A stretch of DNA of 64,000 nt from Planktomarina temperata RCA23 (GCF_000738435.1 NZ_CP003984.1:1736001-1800000); one strand, 5' to 3'. Positions 20,964 to 29,404 are shown, numbered from the stretch's first letter. A program made the numbers and translations. The notes: generated from the letters alone by a model not told the origin.

Positions 20964-20976
20964 GACCGCAGGTCAA
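20948..20976 (-). promoter_or_regulatory. Candidate iscR-suf promoter with second palindrome
   Basis: On the minus strand, TTGACC (20971-20976) and TAGAAC (20948-20953) are separated by 17 bp. The -35 is embedded in a perfect inverted repeat TGACC-gca-GGTCA at 20963-20975. This repeat is a natural candidate for an IscR operator, distinct from the ICE box that covers the -10. Confidence 0.6.
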
Positions 20977-21011
20977 GCCAGAGTAGAGCCAAAACACACC
21001 AAAGGAACGAT

Positions 21012-21665
21012 ATGCCCGAAGTGATATTTCCAGGCCCAGAAGGCCGCCTCGAAGGCCGTTACCACCCGCAAAAATCCAAAGACGCCCCCATCGCCATTGT
21101 GTTGCACCCGCATCCGCAATTTGGCGGCACTATGAACAATAAAGTGGTCTATAATCTGCATTATGCATTTTACAACATGGGCTTTACAGTCTTGCGGTTC
21201 AACTTCCGGGGTGTCGGTCGATCACAAGGCGAATATGATCTTGGTGTCGGCGAGCTAAGCGATGCGGCCTCTGCATTGGATTATTTGCAGTCGATGAACA
21301 CCAATGCGAAACATTGCTGGGTCGCCGGGTTCAGCTTTGGCGCCTGGATCGGGATGCAGTTGTTGATGCGCCGCCCAGAAATAACCGGTTTTATCAGCGT
21401 AAGCCCGCCGGCCAATATGTATGACTTCAGTTTCCTCGCCCCCTGCCCCTCATCCGGCTTGATGATCAATGGCCTGGCCGATCGCGTCGCCCCGCCGGCC
21501 GATACAGTCTCCTTGGTCAGCAAACTGCATGAGCAAAAAGGGATCACCATTACACATGAGCAAGTCGAGGGCGCTGGGCATTTCTTTGAAGATCCCCATA
21601 TGGACCCAATGATCGAAACAGTGCAGACCTATGTCAAACGCCGGTTGACAGAAAATACGCGGTAA
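21012..21665 (+). CDS. Alpha/beta hydrolase (serine esterase-like)
   Basis: A 217-residue cytoplasmic alpha/beta hydrolase. The nucleophile is Ser108 in GFSFG. The oxyanion-side motif is LHPHPQFGGTMNN, and RFNFRGVGRSQG is a recognisable family block. The acid is probably in GLADRVAPP and the histidine in GAGHFFEDP. The natural substrate is unknown. It is divergent from iscR-suf and shares that control region. The start has an AAAGGAACG site a few bases upstream. Confidence 0.85.
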   Translation: MPEVIFPGPEGRLEGRYHPQKSKDAPIAIVLHPHPQFGGTMNNKVVYNLHYAFYNMGFTVLRFNFRGVGRSQGEYDLGVGELSDAASALDYLQSMNTNAKHCWVAGFSFGAWIGMQLLMRRPEITGFISVSPPANMYDFSFLAPCPSSGLMINGLADRVAPPADTVSLVSKLHEQKGITITHEQVEGAGHFFEDPHMDPMIETVQTYVKRRLTENTR

Positions 21666-21674
21666 AACCGCCCC

Positions 21675-21704
21675 CTCTGGCCTGCTGTCTTGAGCGGGCC
21701 AGAG
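21675..21704 (+). terminator. Hairpin after the esterase gene, possible terminator
   Basis: CTCTGGCC (21675-21682) pairs with GGCCAGAG (21697-21704). No T-run follows, so it may be a weak terminator or only a 3'-end structure. Confidence 0.35.
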
Positions 21705-21735
21705 CACAGCCGTTGCTTTGCCAAAATATGCCCTA

Positions 21736-21763
21736 TTGACGATGCCTAGGGCTCCGCGATAAC
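21736..21763 (+). promoter_or_regulatory. Candidate promoter of the oxidoreductase-isomerase operon
   Basis: TTGACG at 21736-21741 and GATAAC at 21758-21763 have a 16-bp spacer. The expected start site falls at the edge of the palindromic operator at 21769-21786, which is a repressing arrangement. Confidence 0.5.
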
Positions 21764-21768
21764 AGGGA

Positions 21769-21786
21769 TTTGCAACCGGTTGCAAA
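21769..21786. promoter_or_regulatory. LacI-family operator, copy 1
   Basis: TTTGCAACCGGTTGCAAA is a perfect 18-bp palindrome with the central CG expected of LacI-family operators. The same 18 bases recur, extended to 20, at 29331-29350 before the ABC importer. The likely ligand is the LacI regulator encoded at 24999-26000, between the two sites. Confidence 0.8.
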
Positions 21787-21806
21787 ACCATTTGAAAGGT
21801 CGGAAT

Positions 21807-22907
21807 ATGGGTAAAATAGGCATCGGAGTTATCGGTGGCGGATATATGGGAAAAGCCCATTCCGTTGCCTTTGCAGCAGTTGCAAGTGTCTTTGACACGG
21901 CCTTACGCCCAGAGCTTATCTCAATCTGTGCCAGCAGCCCCGAAAGCGCAGAGCGCTATCGCAAGGCCTATGGTTTTGAAAAGGCCACCCATGACTGGCG
22001 CGAATTGGTGGCCGATCCCGCCGTTGAAGCTGTTGTCATCGCCTCACCACAAGCGACCCATCATGACATTGCCATTGCGGCCTTCGCTTTGGGAAAGCCG
22101 GTTTTATGTGAAAAGCCATTGGGTGTGTCTTTGGAGCAAAGCCGCGCCATGGTGGCGGCCGCCGCGGCGGCCGGCGTGGTCAATATGGTGGGGTTCAACT
22201 ACATCCGAACCCCGGCCAGCCAGCAAATCCGCAAGTTTGTGGCTGAGGGTCGCATTGGCCAGATCACCTGGTTTCGCGGCGAGATGACCGAAGATTTCTT
22301 TGCAGATCCCGAGATTGGCGGTTGGCGCGCCCAGGGGGACGCCAATGGCACGATGGGCGATTTGGCCCCACATATGATCAATGCAGCGCGCGCCTTAATG
22401 GGGCCCATTGAGCGCTTGTGCGCCTCGGTGGAGACCGTCCACAAGATCCGCGCCGGCACGCCGGTCACTAATGACGATCACGCGCAAATGATGTGCCAAT
22501 TTGCCAGTGGTGCGCAGGGGCATTTGTATTTCAGCCGTGTCGCGACTGGGCGAAAAATGGGCTATGCCTATGAAATTCATGGCACAAAAGGCCATATTCG
22601 CTTTGATCAAGAAGATCAAAACGCCTTTTGGCTCTATACCACCGAAGGCCCCGAAGAAGAGCGCGGCTTTCGCAAAATCCTAACCGGTCCGGCCCATCCA
22701 GACTATCTGCCCTTCTGCCAGGGGCCTGGCCATGGCACGGGCTACCAGGACCAAATCATCATTGAGGCCAAGGATTTTCTGACCGCAATCGCAGGGAACC
22801 GCTCGATATGGCCAACCTTCGAAGAGGGTATGGAAGTCAATCGCATCGTCACCGCCGCCCTCTCCTCCAGCGCCAAACAGGCCTGGGTGAACGTGGCGGA
22901 TTATTAA
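21807..22907 (+). CDS. Gfo/Idh/MocA family oxidoreductase (first of two in operon)
   Basis: A 366-residue NAD(P)-dependent sugar or cyclitol dehydrogenase. The Rossmann motif GIGVIGGGYMGKAH is at the N-terminus. The family lysine lies in CEKPLG near residue 107, and the middle HxxD-like segment is DLAPHMINAARALMG near residue 190. It has the MocA-type fold used for inositol, rhizopine and keto-sugar oxidation. The ATG at 21807 is chosen over an earlier in-frame codon at 21780 because the earlier one lies inside the operator and the later one has an AAAGG site. It is first of three tightly spaced genes under operator copy 1. Substrate specificity cannot be read from sequence. Confidence 0.85.
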   Translation: MGKIGIGVIGGGYMGKAHSVAFAAVASVFDTALRPELISICASSPESAERYRKAYGFEKATHDWRELVADPAVEAVVIASPQATHHDIAIAAFALGKPVLCEKPLGVSLEQSRAMVAAAAAAGVVNMVGFNYIRTPASQQIRKFVAEGRIGQITWFRGEMTEDFFADPEIGGWRAQGDANGTMGDLAPHMINAARALMGPIERLCASVETVHKIRAGTPVTNDDHAQMMCQFASGAQGHLYFSRVATGRKMGYAYEIHGTKGHIRFDQEDQNAFWLYTTEGPEEERGFRKILTGPAHPDYLPFCQGPGHGTGYQDQIIIEAKDFLTAIAGNRSIWPTFEEGMEVNRIVTAALSSSAKQAWVNVADY

Positions 22908-22923
22908 GTTAAGAGGCAATCTA

Positions 22924-23811
22924 ATGATCAAAATAGGTAATGCGCCCTGCTCATGGGGTGTGGAATTCGCCGATGACCCACGCAATCCCGATTGGCGCCG
23001 CGTGCTCAAAGAGAACGCTGAGGCGGGCTTTACCGGCATTGAGCTTGGCCCTGTCGGCTATATGCCCGAAGATCCCGCCGTTTTGACCGAGGCCTTGGCA
23101 GAATATAACCAAGAGTTGATCGGCGGCGTGATTTTCCGTGCTTTTCATGATCCGGACGCTTGGGAGGATGTCATGGATGGCTCAATCCGCACCTGCAAAG
23201 CGCTTGCGGCCCATGGTGCGACACGGTTGGTCATCATCGACAGCATCTCGCCGCGCCGCGCCCCCACTGCCGGTCGTGCCGATGAGGCTGAACAGATGGA
23301 TAAGGCCGAATGGGCTGCCTATCGTGACCGGATTGCCCAAATCGCCAAGATGGGCACGGAAGACTACGGTCTGACCGTCGGCATTCACGCCCATGCGGCT
23401 GGCTTTATGGATTTCGAACCTGAGCTCGAGCGATTGCTAGATGAGGTCGACGAAAAAATCCTCGGCATTTGTTTTGATACAGGCCACCACTCCTATGCGG
23501 GATTTGATCCAGTGGCCTTTATTAAAAAACATATGTCACGCATTAATTATTTGCACTTCAAAGACATTGACCCAAAAGTTAAAGCAGATGTCATCGCCAA
23601 TCGCACCGGCTTTTATGACGCTTGTGGTCAGGGAATTTTCTGCAATCTGGGGGATGGCGATGTGGATTTTCCAGCGGTACGTCAGCTTTTGCTCGACTCC
23701 GCTTTTGATGGGTGGTGCACTGTGGAGCAAGATTGTGATCCCGCCGGTGATACCTCCCCGATCGACGACGCGCGGCTCAATCGCGCTTATTTACAATCTA
23801 TCGGTTTTTAA
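22924..23811 (+). CDS. Sugar phosphate isomerase/epimerase family TIM-barrel protein (IolE/MocC-like)
   Basis: A 295-residue xylose-isomerase-like TIM barrel. The N-terminus IGNAPCSWGVEF and the segments GFTGIELGPVGYMP, GICFDTGHHSYAGFDP and INYLHFKDIDPKV match inosose dehydratase (IolE) and the rhizopine protein MocC. Metal ligands are expected among the Glu, Asp and His of the barrel (VEQD near residue 262, DTGHH near 188). A dehydratase or isomerase step on an oxidised cyclitol or keto-sugar made by the flanking dehydrogenases is the natural inference. It lies 16 bp after the previous gene. Confidence 0.8.
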   Translation: MIKIGNAPCSWGVEFADDPRNPDWRRVLKENAEAGFTGIELGPVGYMPEDPAVLTEALAEYNQELIGGVIFRAFHDPDAWEDVMDGSIRTCKALAAHGATRLVIIDSISPRRAPTAGRADEAEQMDKAEWAAYRDRIAQIAKMGTEDYGLTVGIHAHAAGFMDFEPELERLLDEVDEKILGICFDTGHHSYAGFDPVAFIKKHMSRINYLHFKDIDPKVKADVIANRTGFYDACGQGIFCNLGDGDVDFPAVRQLLLDSAFDGWCTVEQDCDPAGDTSPIDDARLNRAYLQSIGF

Positions 23812-23822
23812 GGGCAGCTGTT

Positions 23823-24977
23823 ATGAGAAAACTACAATGGGGCATGATTGGCGGCGGTGAAGGCAGCCAAATCGGGCCAGCTCATCGTTTGGGTGCGGGG
23901 CTCGACGGGTTGTTTGAATTCACGGCAGGTGCCTTGGATCATAGGCCCGAAGAAGGTATCGGCTATGGCCGCAGCCTTGGACTGGGCGATCGCGCCTATG
24001 GCAGTTGGCAAGATATGCTGGCCGGCGAAAAAGCACAGGACAACCCGATTGATCTTGTCACTGTCGCCACTCCCAACTCTACGCATTTTGAGATCACCAA
24101 AGCCTTTCTCGAGGGCGGGTTTCACGTCCTTTGCGAGAAACCCATGACGATGACCGTCGAAGAAGGCGAAGAGATTGTCAAAATCGCGCGGACGACAGGG
24201 AAGATCTGCGCGGTGAATTATGGCTATTCGGGCTATTCGCTCGTGCGCCACATGAAAGCGATGATTGCCCGCGGCGATCTGGGGAAAATTCGTCTGGTCA
24301 ATGCTGAATTTGCCCATGGTCACCACGCAGATGCCGCTGATGCGGAGAATCCGCGGGTGCGCTGGCGCTACGATCCGGCGCAGGCGGGTGTCTCGGCGCA
24401 ATTTGCCGACTGCGGCATCCATGCGCTGCATATGGCCTCTTTCGTCACAGGTCAGGATGTCACCAAATTAAGTGCCGATACGGTCTCTTGTATAGATGTC
24501 CGCGTCTTGGAAGATGACGCGATGGTCAATTTTCGCATGGATGGCGGCGCAGTGGGGCGTCTTTGGACCTCCTCCATCGCAATTGGGCGCCAGCATGGTC
24601 TGGGCATTCAAGTTTTTGGTGAAAAGGGCGGATTGCGTTGGTCGCAAGAACACCCCAATCAGCTTTACTATATGCCGTTGGGTGAAAGGTTGCAGATTAT
24701 TGAGCGCGGCGAGGCCAATCTCTCACCCGAAGCCGACCGCACCAGCCGCGTGACCATTGGACATGCGGAGGGCATGCCGCTGGCCTTTGCCAATATCTAT
24801 GCCGACCTCGCCGAAGCTATTCGAGCCCGCAAAGAGAACCGCAGCATTGATCCGGCAGCAGATCTCTATCCCCGGGCCGAAGATGGGCTCCGCTCAATGG
24901 CCGCGGTTTTCGCTGTTGCGCAATCAGGCAAGGAAGATGGCCTCTGGTGTGACGCGCGCCCGCCGATGTTTAGATAA
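23823..24977 (+). CDS. Gfo/Idh/MocA family oxidoreductase (second in operon)
   Basis: A 384-residue paralogue of the gene at 21807. It has a Rossmann motif (GMIGGGEGSQIGPAH), CEKPMTMT near residue 105 and a DCGIHALHMASFVTG segment in the catalytic region. The insertion AHGHHADAADAENPRVRW is typical of a Gfo/Idh subgroup found in sugar clusters, different from its neighbour, so the two enzymes probably act on different intermediates. It starts 11 bp after the isomerase and ends just before a shared hairpin facing the LacI gene. Confidence 0.85.
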   Translation: MRKLQWGMIGGGEGSQIGPAHRLGAGLDGLFEFTAGALDHRPEEGIGYGRSLGLGDRAYGSWQDMLAGEKAQDNPIDLVTVATPNSTHFEITKAFLEGGFHVLCEKPMTMTVEEGEEIVKIARTTGKICAVNYGYSGYSLVRHMKAMIARGDLGKIRLVNAEFAHGHHADAADAENPRVRWRYDPAQAGVSAQFADCGIHALHMASFVTGQDVTKLSADTVSCIDVRVLEDDAMVNFRMDGGAVGRLWTSSIAIGRQHGLGIQVFGEKGGLRWSQEHPNQLYYMPLGERLQIIERGEANLSPEADRTSRVTIGHAEGMPLAFANIYADLAEAIRARKENRSIDPAADLYPRAEDGLRSMAAVFAVAQSGKEDGLWCDARPPMFR

Positions 24978-24984
24978 ACAAAGA

Positions 24985-25020
24985 TTTGCGGCCCAGTCTT
25001 AGCTGAGGATGGGCCGCAAA
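24985..25020. terminator. Hairpin between the convergent oxidoreductase and LacI genes
   Basis: An 11-bp perfect stem (TTTGCGGCCCA 24985-24995 with TGGGCCGCAAA 25010-25020) overlaps the last codons of the LacI gene. Only a loose T-rich stretch follows on the minus strand and none on the plus strand, so it is a plausible but imperfect shared terminator. Confidence 0.5.
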
Positions 25021-26000
25021 CTGCCCCGCTCCACAATATGACCGGGGAATAGCACAGCTTCCGGCGGTTGACTGGGATCGGCCAATATGCGCACCACAAG
25101 ATCCACAGATTTTGCCACGACTTCCGCGATGGGATTGTGAATCGTCGTGAGATTAATGTTCGACCATTGCGCCATTTCCATATCATTGAGACCCAAAAAC
25201 CCAATATCCTCTGGCACCGATAGCCCATAAGTTTGCGCCGCCGAAAGCGCTCCAATTGACAAGACATCATCGCCGCAAAAATACGCCTGCGCCGGCCCTG
25301 CCTCGATCAAGCGGAGCATCTCCCTGCGCCCTGCCTCAAAGGAATAGGCGCTGGCATAGGAAATAGAATGGATCACAGCGCTATGCGCCTGCAATGCCGC
25401 CATAAAGCCGTCACAGCGATCTTGGGTCGATGTCGCCGATTTTGGCCCGCCCATGAAGGCAATTTTCGCGTACCCCCGCGCCAACAGCGTTTCAGCAGCC
25501 AGCTGCCCGGCGGCAAAATTATTGATGCCAAGCGTATTGACGCGCGGGTTTTCAGAGTGGCGACCAAAACAATGCACCACCGGCACGCCAGCGCTGTTAA
25601 AGGCCTCGGCAAAGCTCACGGGCAAGGTTGACGAGGCCACGATCACACCATCGACCGAATATTGCCTGAGCATACGGACAGAATTGGCCGGATCCACCTC
25701 ATCAGACAGGTTGACCAGCAAAGGGCGCAGACCACGATCCTGCAAGCCCTTGGTCACCAGGTCAAAGACTTCCAGAAACACAGGATTGTGAAAATTATCG
25801 GAGATCACCCCAATGAGCTTCGTGCGGCCGGTGGTGAGCGATGAGGCCAAAGCATTGGGGCTGTATCCCAGGGCCTGAGAGGCCTCCATCACCTTTTGAC
25901 GAACCTTCGCAGAGACAGAGGCGCCTTCTGTAAATGTGCGCGATACGGCCGAACGGGACACGCCGGCCATTTCCGCGACATCTTTTAAAGTTACGGCCAT
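24999..26000 (-). CDS. LacI-family transcriptional regulator
   Basis: A 333-residue repressor with an N-terminal LacI headpiece (TLKDVAEMAGVSRSAVSRTFTEG, then hinge helix PNALASSL) and a periplasmic-binding-protein-like effector domain. It is encoded last in the importer transcript and converges with the oxidoreductase operon. Both transcripts carry the same palindrome (21769-21786 and 29331-29350), so it probably represses both until the imported sugar or cyclitol, or a catabolite, binds. Confidence 0.9.
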   Translation of the reverse strand: MAVTLKDVAEMAGVSRSAVSRTFTEGASVSAKVRQKVMEASQALGYSPNALASSLTTGRTKLIGVISDNFHNPVFLEVFDLVTKGLQDRGLRPLLVNLSDEVDPANSVRMLRQYSVDGVIVASSTLPVSFAEAFNSAGVPVVHCFGRHSENPRVNTLGINNFAAGQLAAETLLARGYAKIAFMGGPKSATSTQDRCDGFMAALQAHSAVIHSISYASAYSFEAGRREMLRLIEAGPAQAYFCGDDVLSIGALSAAQTYGLSVPEDIGFLGLNDMEMAQWSNINLTTIHNPIAEVVAKSVDLVVRILADPSQPPEAVLFPGHIVERGSLRPILS

Positions 26001-26013
26001 TCACCCACTGCCC

Positions 26014-26217
26014 TTATTCTCCACCATCCTCGTTCGTATAATCGATTACGGCAAAGCGCCAAGCTGAAAATACGGCCAAGGCGGCAAAGAACACGGCCCA
26101 GCCCTGCGCACCGGCGACAAGCTCAATCATCGTCCAAAAGCCGAGTAGCACCACAATCGTAGCGCGAATCCAGAGCGGTGCGAAGAAGGGATCGTCGAGA
26201 TTGAAAAACTTTTTCAA
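26014..26217 (-). CDS. Small two-helix membrane protein of the ABC importer operon
   Basis: A 67-residue protein with two hydrophobic helices (near residues 16-33 and 38-53) and an acidic tail (DYTNEDGGE). It overlaps the ATPase gene by 4 bp (ATGA) and precedes lacI by 13 bp, so it belongs to the importer operon. I do not recognise a named family. A small accessory of the permease is possible. Confidence 0.65.
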   Translation of the reverse strand: MKKFFNLDDPFFAPLWIRATIVVLLGFWTMIELVAGAQGWAVFFAALAVFSAWRFAVIDYTNEDGGE

Positions 26218-26996
26218 GCGGCACCCTCATATTCGGCGCCTGTTTTCGCTCCTGTAATATAAGATACCACATCCTCACCGGTATAATCGCCACTTTTGAT
26301 ATCCAGATTGGCGCAAATCCGGCCCCGACGGAACACCACGATGCGGTCGGCCAAATCAAAGACCTGCCGCATATTATGGCTGACCAGGATCAAAGGTTCA
26401 CCCTGCGCTTTCAACTGACGGATTATGTTCTCCACCTGCTCGGTTTCTTGCACCCCAAGCGCAGCGGTGGGCTCGTCCATAATCGTCAGTTTGGAATGAA
26501 AGGAGGCCGTGCGGGCAATCGCCACACATTGTCTTTGCCCGCCGGACATTTTCTCAATGGTGTTGTGAATATTCGGAATTTTCACCCCGGTTTTTTCCAG
26601 GGCCGCTAAGGTGTCTTGCCGCATCGCCTTATAGTCGAGAAGCCGGAACGGACCGAGCCAATCCCATTTTGTTTTCTCTCGCCCCAAAAAGAGATTGTCG
26701 GGCACATCCAGATGATCGGCCAAAGCCAGGGTTTGGAACACGGTTTCAATTCCAAATTCCCGCGCTTCAATCGGGCCGGCAAAAGACACTTCTTTGCCAT
26801 CAAAGATAACGGTGCCGCGTGTGCGCTGCTCCACCCCGGTGATCTGACGAACGAAGGTGGATTTCCCAGCCCCGTTGTCCCCCATGATGGCGACATGTTC
26901 GCCTTTGCGCAGTTCAAAATTCGCGCCTTCCAGAGCATGGACCCCGCCGTAGTGTTTGGTCAGGTCTACCGTCTTTAGAACAAATTCTTCGCTCAT
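26214..26996 (-). CDS. Sugar ABC importer ATP-binding protein (ribose/inositol class)
   Basis: A 260-residue single-domain ATPase of the CUT2-like importers. Walker A is GDNGAGKSTFVRQITG, the signature is KMSGGQRQCVAIAR, Walker B is LTIMDEPTAALG and the switch His is in LVSHNMRQV. RbsA-type proteins have two fused ATPase halves; this one has a single half, like FrcA. It energises the permease at 27012-28085. Confidence 0.9.
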   Translation of the reverse strand: MSEEFVLKTVDLTKHYGGVHALEGANFELRKGEHVAIMGDNGAGKSTFVRQITGVEQRTRGTVIFDGKEVSFAGPIEAREFGIETVFQTLALADHLDVPDNLFLGREKTKWDWLGPFRLLDYKAMRQDTLAALEKTGVKIPNIHNTIEKMSGGQRQCVAIARTASFHSKLTIMDEPTAALGVQETEQVENIIRQLKAQGEPLILVSHNMRQVFDLADRIVVFRRGRICANLDIKSGDYTGEDVVSYITGAKTGAEYEGAA

Positions 26997-27011
26997 GTTG
27001 TAATCTCCTGA

Positions 27012-28085
27012 CTAAGCTTTGTTGCGTTGGCGATATTGATCCAAAATCACCGCGGCGATGATGATGCCGCCCATGGCCATCAACTGATAGGATCCGTCCA
27101 ATTTGATATAGGTAAAGCCAGAGCGAATGACGCCCAAGACCATGGCCCCAAGCACGGTTCCAATAATGGATCCACGTCCACCAGAGAGGCTAATGCCACC
27201 GATCACCGCCATCGCAATTGCGAAGAGTTCATAAAATTCGCCCATACCCGCCTGCGCGGTTGAGGCTTTCGCACTCAAAACAATCCCCGCAAAGGCCGCC
27301 AGGATAGCCGCAATCATATAAACCATGATTTTATGGCGCTTTACATTGATCCCTGACATCCGCGCGGCCTCTTCATTGGACCCGATTGCGTAGGTATGTT
27401 TGCCATAAACAGTGTAGCGCATAATGAGATGAAAAATCACGGCCAGAGACAGAAACCAAACGACTGGCATCATGCCGCCACCGATCGCGTGAAACTGCGC
27501 CGTTGGGAAAGAAATCGGATTGCCCGAGGACCACCAAAGCGCAATGCCCCGGCAGATCAAAAACATGCCTAAGGTTGCGATAAAGGGGGGGATCTTGAAA
27601 TAGGCCACGAAGGTGCCATTGATCGCGCCGATAAGGGCGCCGAAAAACAAGCCAATCACAATCGGGACAAGCACCGGAAGATCCATGGCCCAGGGACCGA
27701 ACAGAGCTTTAGGATTGGCAAATCCGTTGACCAATTCGGTCTGTCCAAAACTCATCGCAATCATCGCTGTTGCAGCCACTAAGGGTCCAGAGCTCAGATC
27801 AATACCTCCGGTAATAATCACCTGCGAGACACCCAGGGCAATAATGCCAATAATCGCAACTTGTAAGATGATGATCTTTAGACGCGCTTCGTTGAATATA
27901 GAGTCAAATCGATCTCGGGTGTCGAACAAAAAACTTTGGTCATTCATATAGGGCAGAACCTGACCCAAAATCTCAAAAATGACGATGATAATGATCAATG
28001 CCAACAGGACGTTTAATTCACTTGGCCAAGATCGCTTTGTCTTGTCGAATGTAAGTCCGCCGGTGCCGTGACTGGTATCTGACAT
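27012..28085 (-). CDS. Sugar ABC importer permease (RbsC/FrcC class)
   Basis: A 357-residue inner-membrane permease of the branched-chain/ribose type, with roughly ten hydrophobic helices. It has the segments GGIDLSSGPLVAATAM and the conserved loop NEEAARMSGINVKRHK that contacts the ATPase, plus the GGISLSGGRGSIIGTVLGA block. It lies 15 bp before the ATPase gene. Confidence 0.92.
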   Translation of the reverse strand: MSDTSHGTGGLTFDKTKRSWPSELNVLLALIIIIVIFEILGQVLPYMNDQSFLFDTRDRFDSIFNEARLKIIILQVAIIGIIALGVSQVIITGGIDLSSGPLVAATAMIAMSFGQTELVNGFANPKALFGPWAMDLPVLVPIVIGLFFGALIGAINGTFVAYFKIPPFIATLGMFLICRGIALWWSSGNPISFPTAQFHAIGGGMMPVVWFLSLAVIFHLIMRYTVYGKHTYAIGSNEEAARMSGINVKRHKIMVYMIAAILAAFAGIVLSAKASTAQAGMGEFYELFAIAMAVIGGISLSGGRGSIIGTVLGAMVLGVIRSGFTYIKLDGSYQLMAMGGIIIAAVILDQYRQRNKA

Positions 28086-28174
28086 AAATAAGCCCCATGT
28101 TGTACGGTCAAATATGGCGAAGACGGCGCAAATTGTGATCGCGCCGCCTCCGGTTTTTATCGTCTCAAAAGACC

Positions 28175-29113
28175 TTAGTTTTTGTCGAGGAAATCACCCA
28201 TATTGTCTGGTGTCACCAGAACGAATGGGATGTAGACTTTTTTGTCAACTTTCTCGCCGGCGATCAGGCGCAGAGCTGTGTCGATGGACCCTGTGCCTTG
28301 GCCAACAGAGTCTTGGAAAACTGTGACATCATAGTCGCCAGCAGCCATTGCCAAAAGCGCGTCTTGTGAGGCATCAACGCCACCAACCTGCACATCAGCC
28401 ATGTCCATACCGGCCGCTTTCATTGCCTGAATCGCGCCAATCGCCATTTCATCATTATTGGCCAAAACAAAGTCAAATGGTTCGCCCGAAGACATCCAGT
28501 TTGTCATCAAATCTTGCGCTTCGTCGCGAGACCAATTTGCAGTCTGCTCATCAATGATGGTCATGAAGTTACACATATCCATGCCAATCACGTCATGCAC
28601 ATCTTTCGAACGCTGTACAGCGGCCTGGTTGGACAGTTGTCCATTCATCAGATAGCCACGCGCACCACCGGCCTTGCCGTCAGCACGCAGGTTTTTACAG
28701 ATTTCAAATGCGGACAATGTGCCAGATTCAATCTCATTGGAGGCCACAAAGGCCTGTGTCGCAGGCAATACATCCACGTTGTCAGGCTCACGGTTTACAT
28801 AAACCAGCGGCGTGTCCCCAGCAGCAGCAGAGACAGCAGCACCCGCCGAGGTGTCCACGATATTGACAATAATGGCGTCTACACCAGAGGCCACGAAGTT
28901 ACGCACCTGGTCAATTTGCTTGGCCAAATCATCAGAGGCATCTTCTTGCTGGTAGGATAACCCATCGATTGTCCCGGCATATTCAACCATGCCGGTGCGC
29001 AGAACAGTCAACCAGTTATCATCAAACCGCGAAAATGTCGCGCCAATCTCTTGCGCCGCAGCTGTGGTGCCCATCAAGGCTGTCAGGCCAGTCGCCAATA
29101 GTAGTTTTTTCAT
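28175..29113 (-). CDS. Periplasmic sugar/cyclitol-binding protein (rhizopine/inositol-like)
   Basis: A 312-residue binding protein with a cleavable signal peptide (KKLLLATGLTALMGTTAAA, cut about residue 21). The mature fold is that of the ribose-binding family. The N-terminal FSRFDDNWLTVLRTGM and the ADDSDDLAKQ-like region resemble the MocB/IbpA group that binds rhizopine and inositol. The other key blocks are DAIIVNIVDTSAG, VYVNREPDNVD and ANNDEMAIGAIQAMK. The ATG at 29113 is chosen because a GGGAGAG site precedes it and the signal peptide starts there; the longer frame to 29194 lacks these. It is the first gene of the importer operon. Confidence 0.88.
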   Translation of the reverse strand: MKKLLLATGLTALMGTTAAAQEIGATFSRFDDNWLTVLRTGMVEYAGTIDGLSYQQEDASDDLAKQIDQVRNFVASGVDAIIVNIVDTSAGAAVSAAAGDTPLVYVNREPDNVDVLPATQAFVASNEIESGTLSAFEICKNLRADGKAGGARGYLMNGQLSNQAAVQRSKDVHDVIGMDMCNFMTIIDEQTANWSRDEAQDLMTNWMSSGEPFDFVLANNDEMAIGAIQAMKAAGMDMADVQVGGVDASQDALLAMAAGDYDVTVFQDSVGQGTGSIDTALRLIAGEKVDKKVYIPFVLVTPDNMGDFLDKN

Positions 29114-29310
29114 AGTTCTCTCCCAAAATGTGCCCGGCGCACAATGAAGTTTTCCGGGTTGCCCAAAATATTGTGAGCGTTTGCTGCCCGCCAACTCTTC
29201 CTCTTTGCAAGGATATCTTGACGGAAACCGTTAAAAACGCGGTCCCAAACCTCCCAAAGAGCAGCCACCAAAAAAGACAGCGCCCACCGCGCGGCTCGAA
29301 ACATAACAGG

Positions 29311-29338
29311 ACTATAATCTGATTCGCTTTTTTTGCAA
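29311..29338 (-). promoter_or_regulatory. Candidate promoter of the ABC importer operon
   Basis: On the minus strand, TTGCAA (29333-29338) and TATAGT (29311-29316) are separated by 16 bp. The -35 lies inside the palindromic operator, so bound LacI would exclude polymerase. The untranslated leader would be about 190 bases. Confidence 0.55.
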
Positions 29339-29350
29339 CCGGTTGCAAAA
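29331..29350. promoter_or_regulatory. LacI-family operator, copy 2
   Basis: TTTTGCAACCGGTTGCAAAA is a perfect 20-bp palindrome containing the 18-bp sequence of operator copy 1 (21769-21786). It overlaps the -35 of the importer promoter. It is 54 bp from the end of the GH1 gene, which is transcribed in the same direction from upstream. Confidence 0.8.
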
Positions 29351-29404
29351 TACCAACCAACAATTCAAATTGCCGCGATCCAAACAATCTGACGCGCCTG
29401 CGCC

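Noticed and set aside
28122-28148. GC-rich hairpin between the binding-protein and permease genes of the importer operon
   Set aside because: The 8-bp stem with one G-T pair has no T-run in the direction of transcription. It may stabilise mRNA but is too weak to call a terminator.
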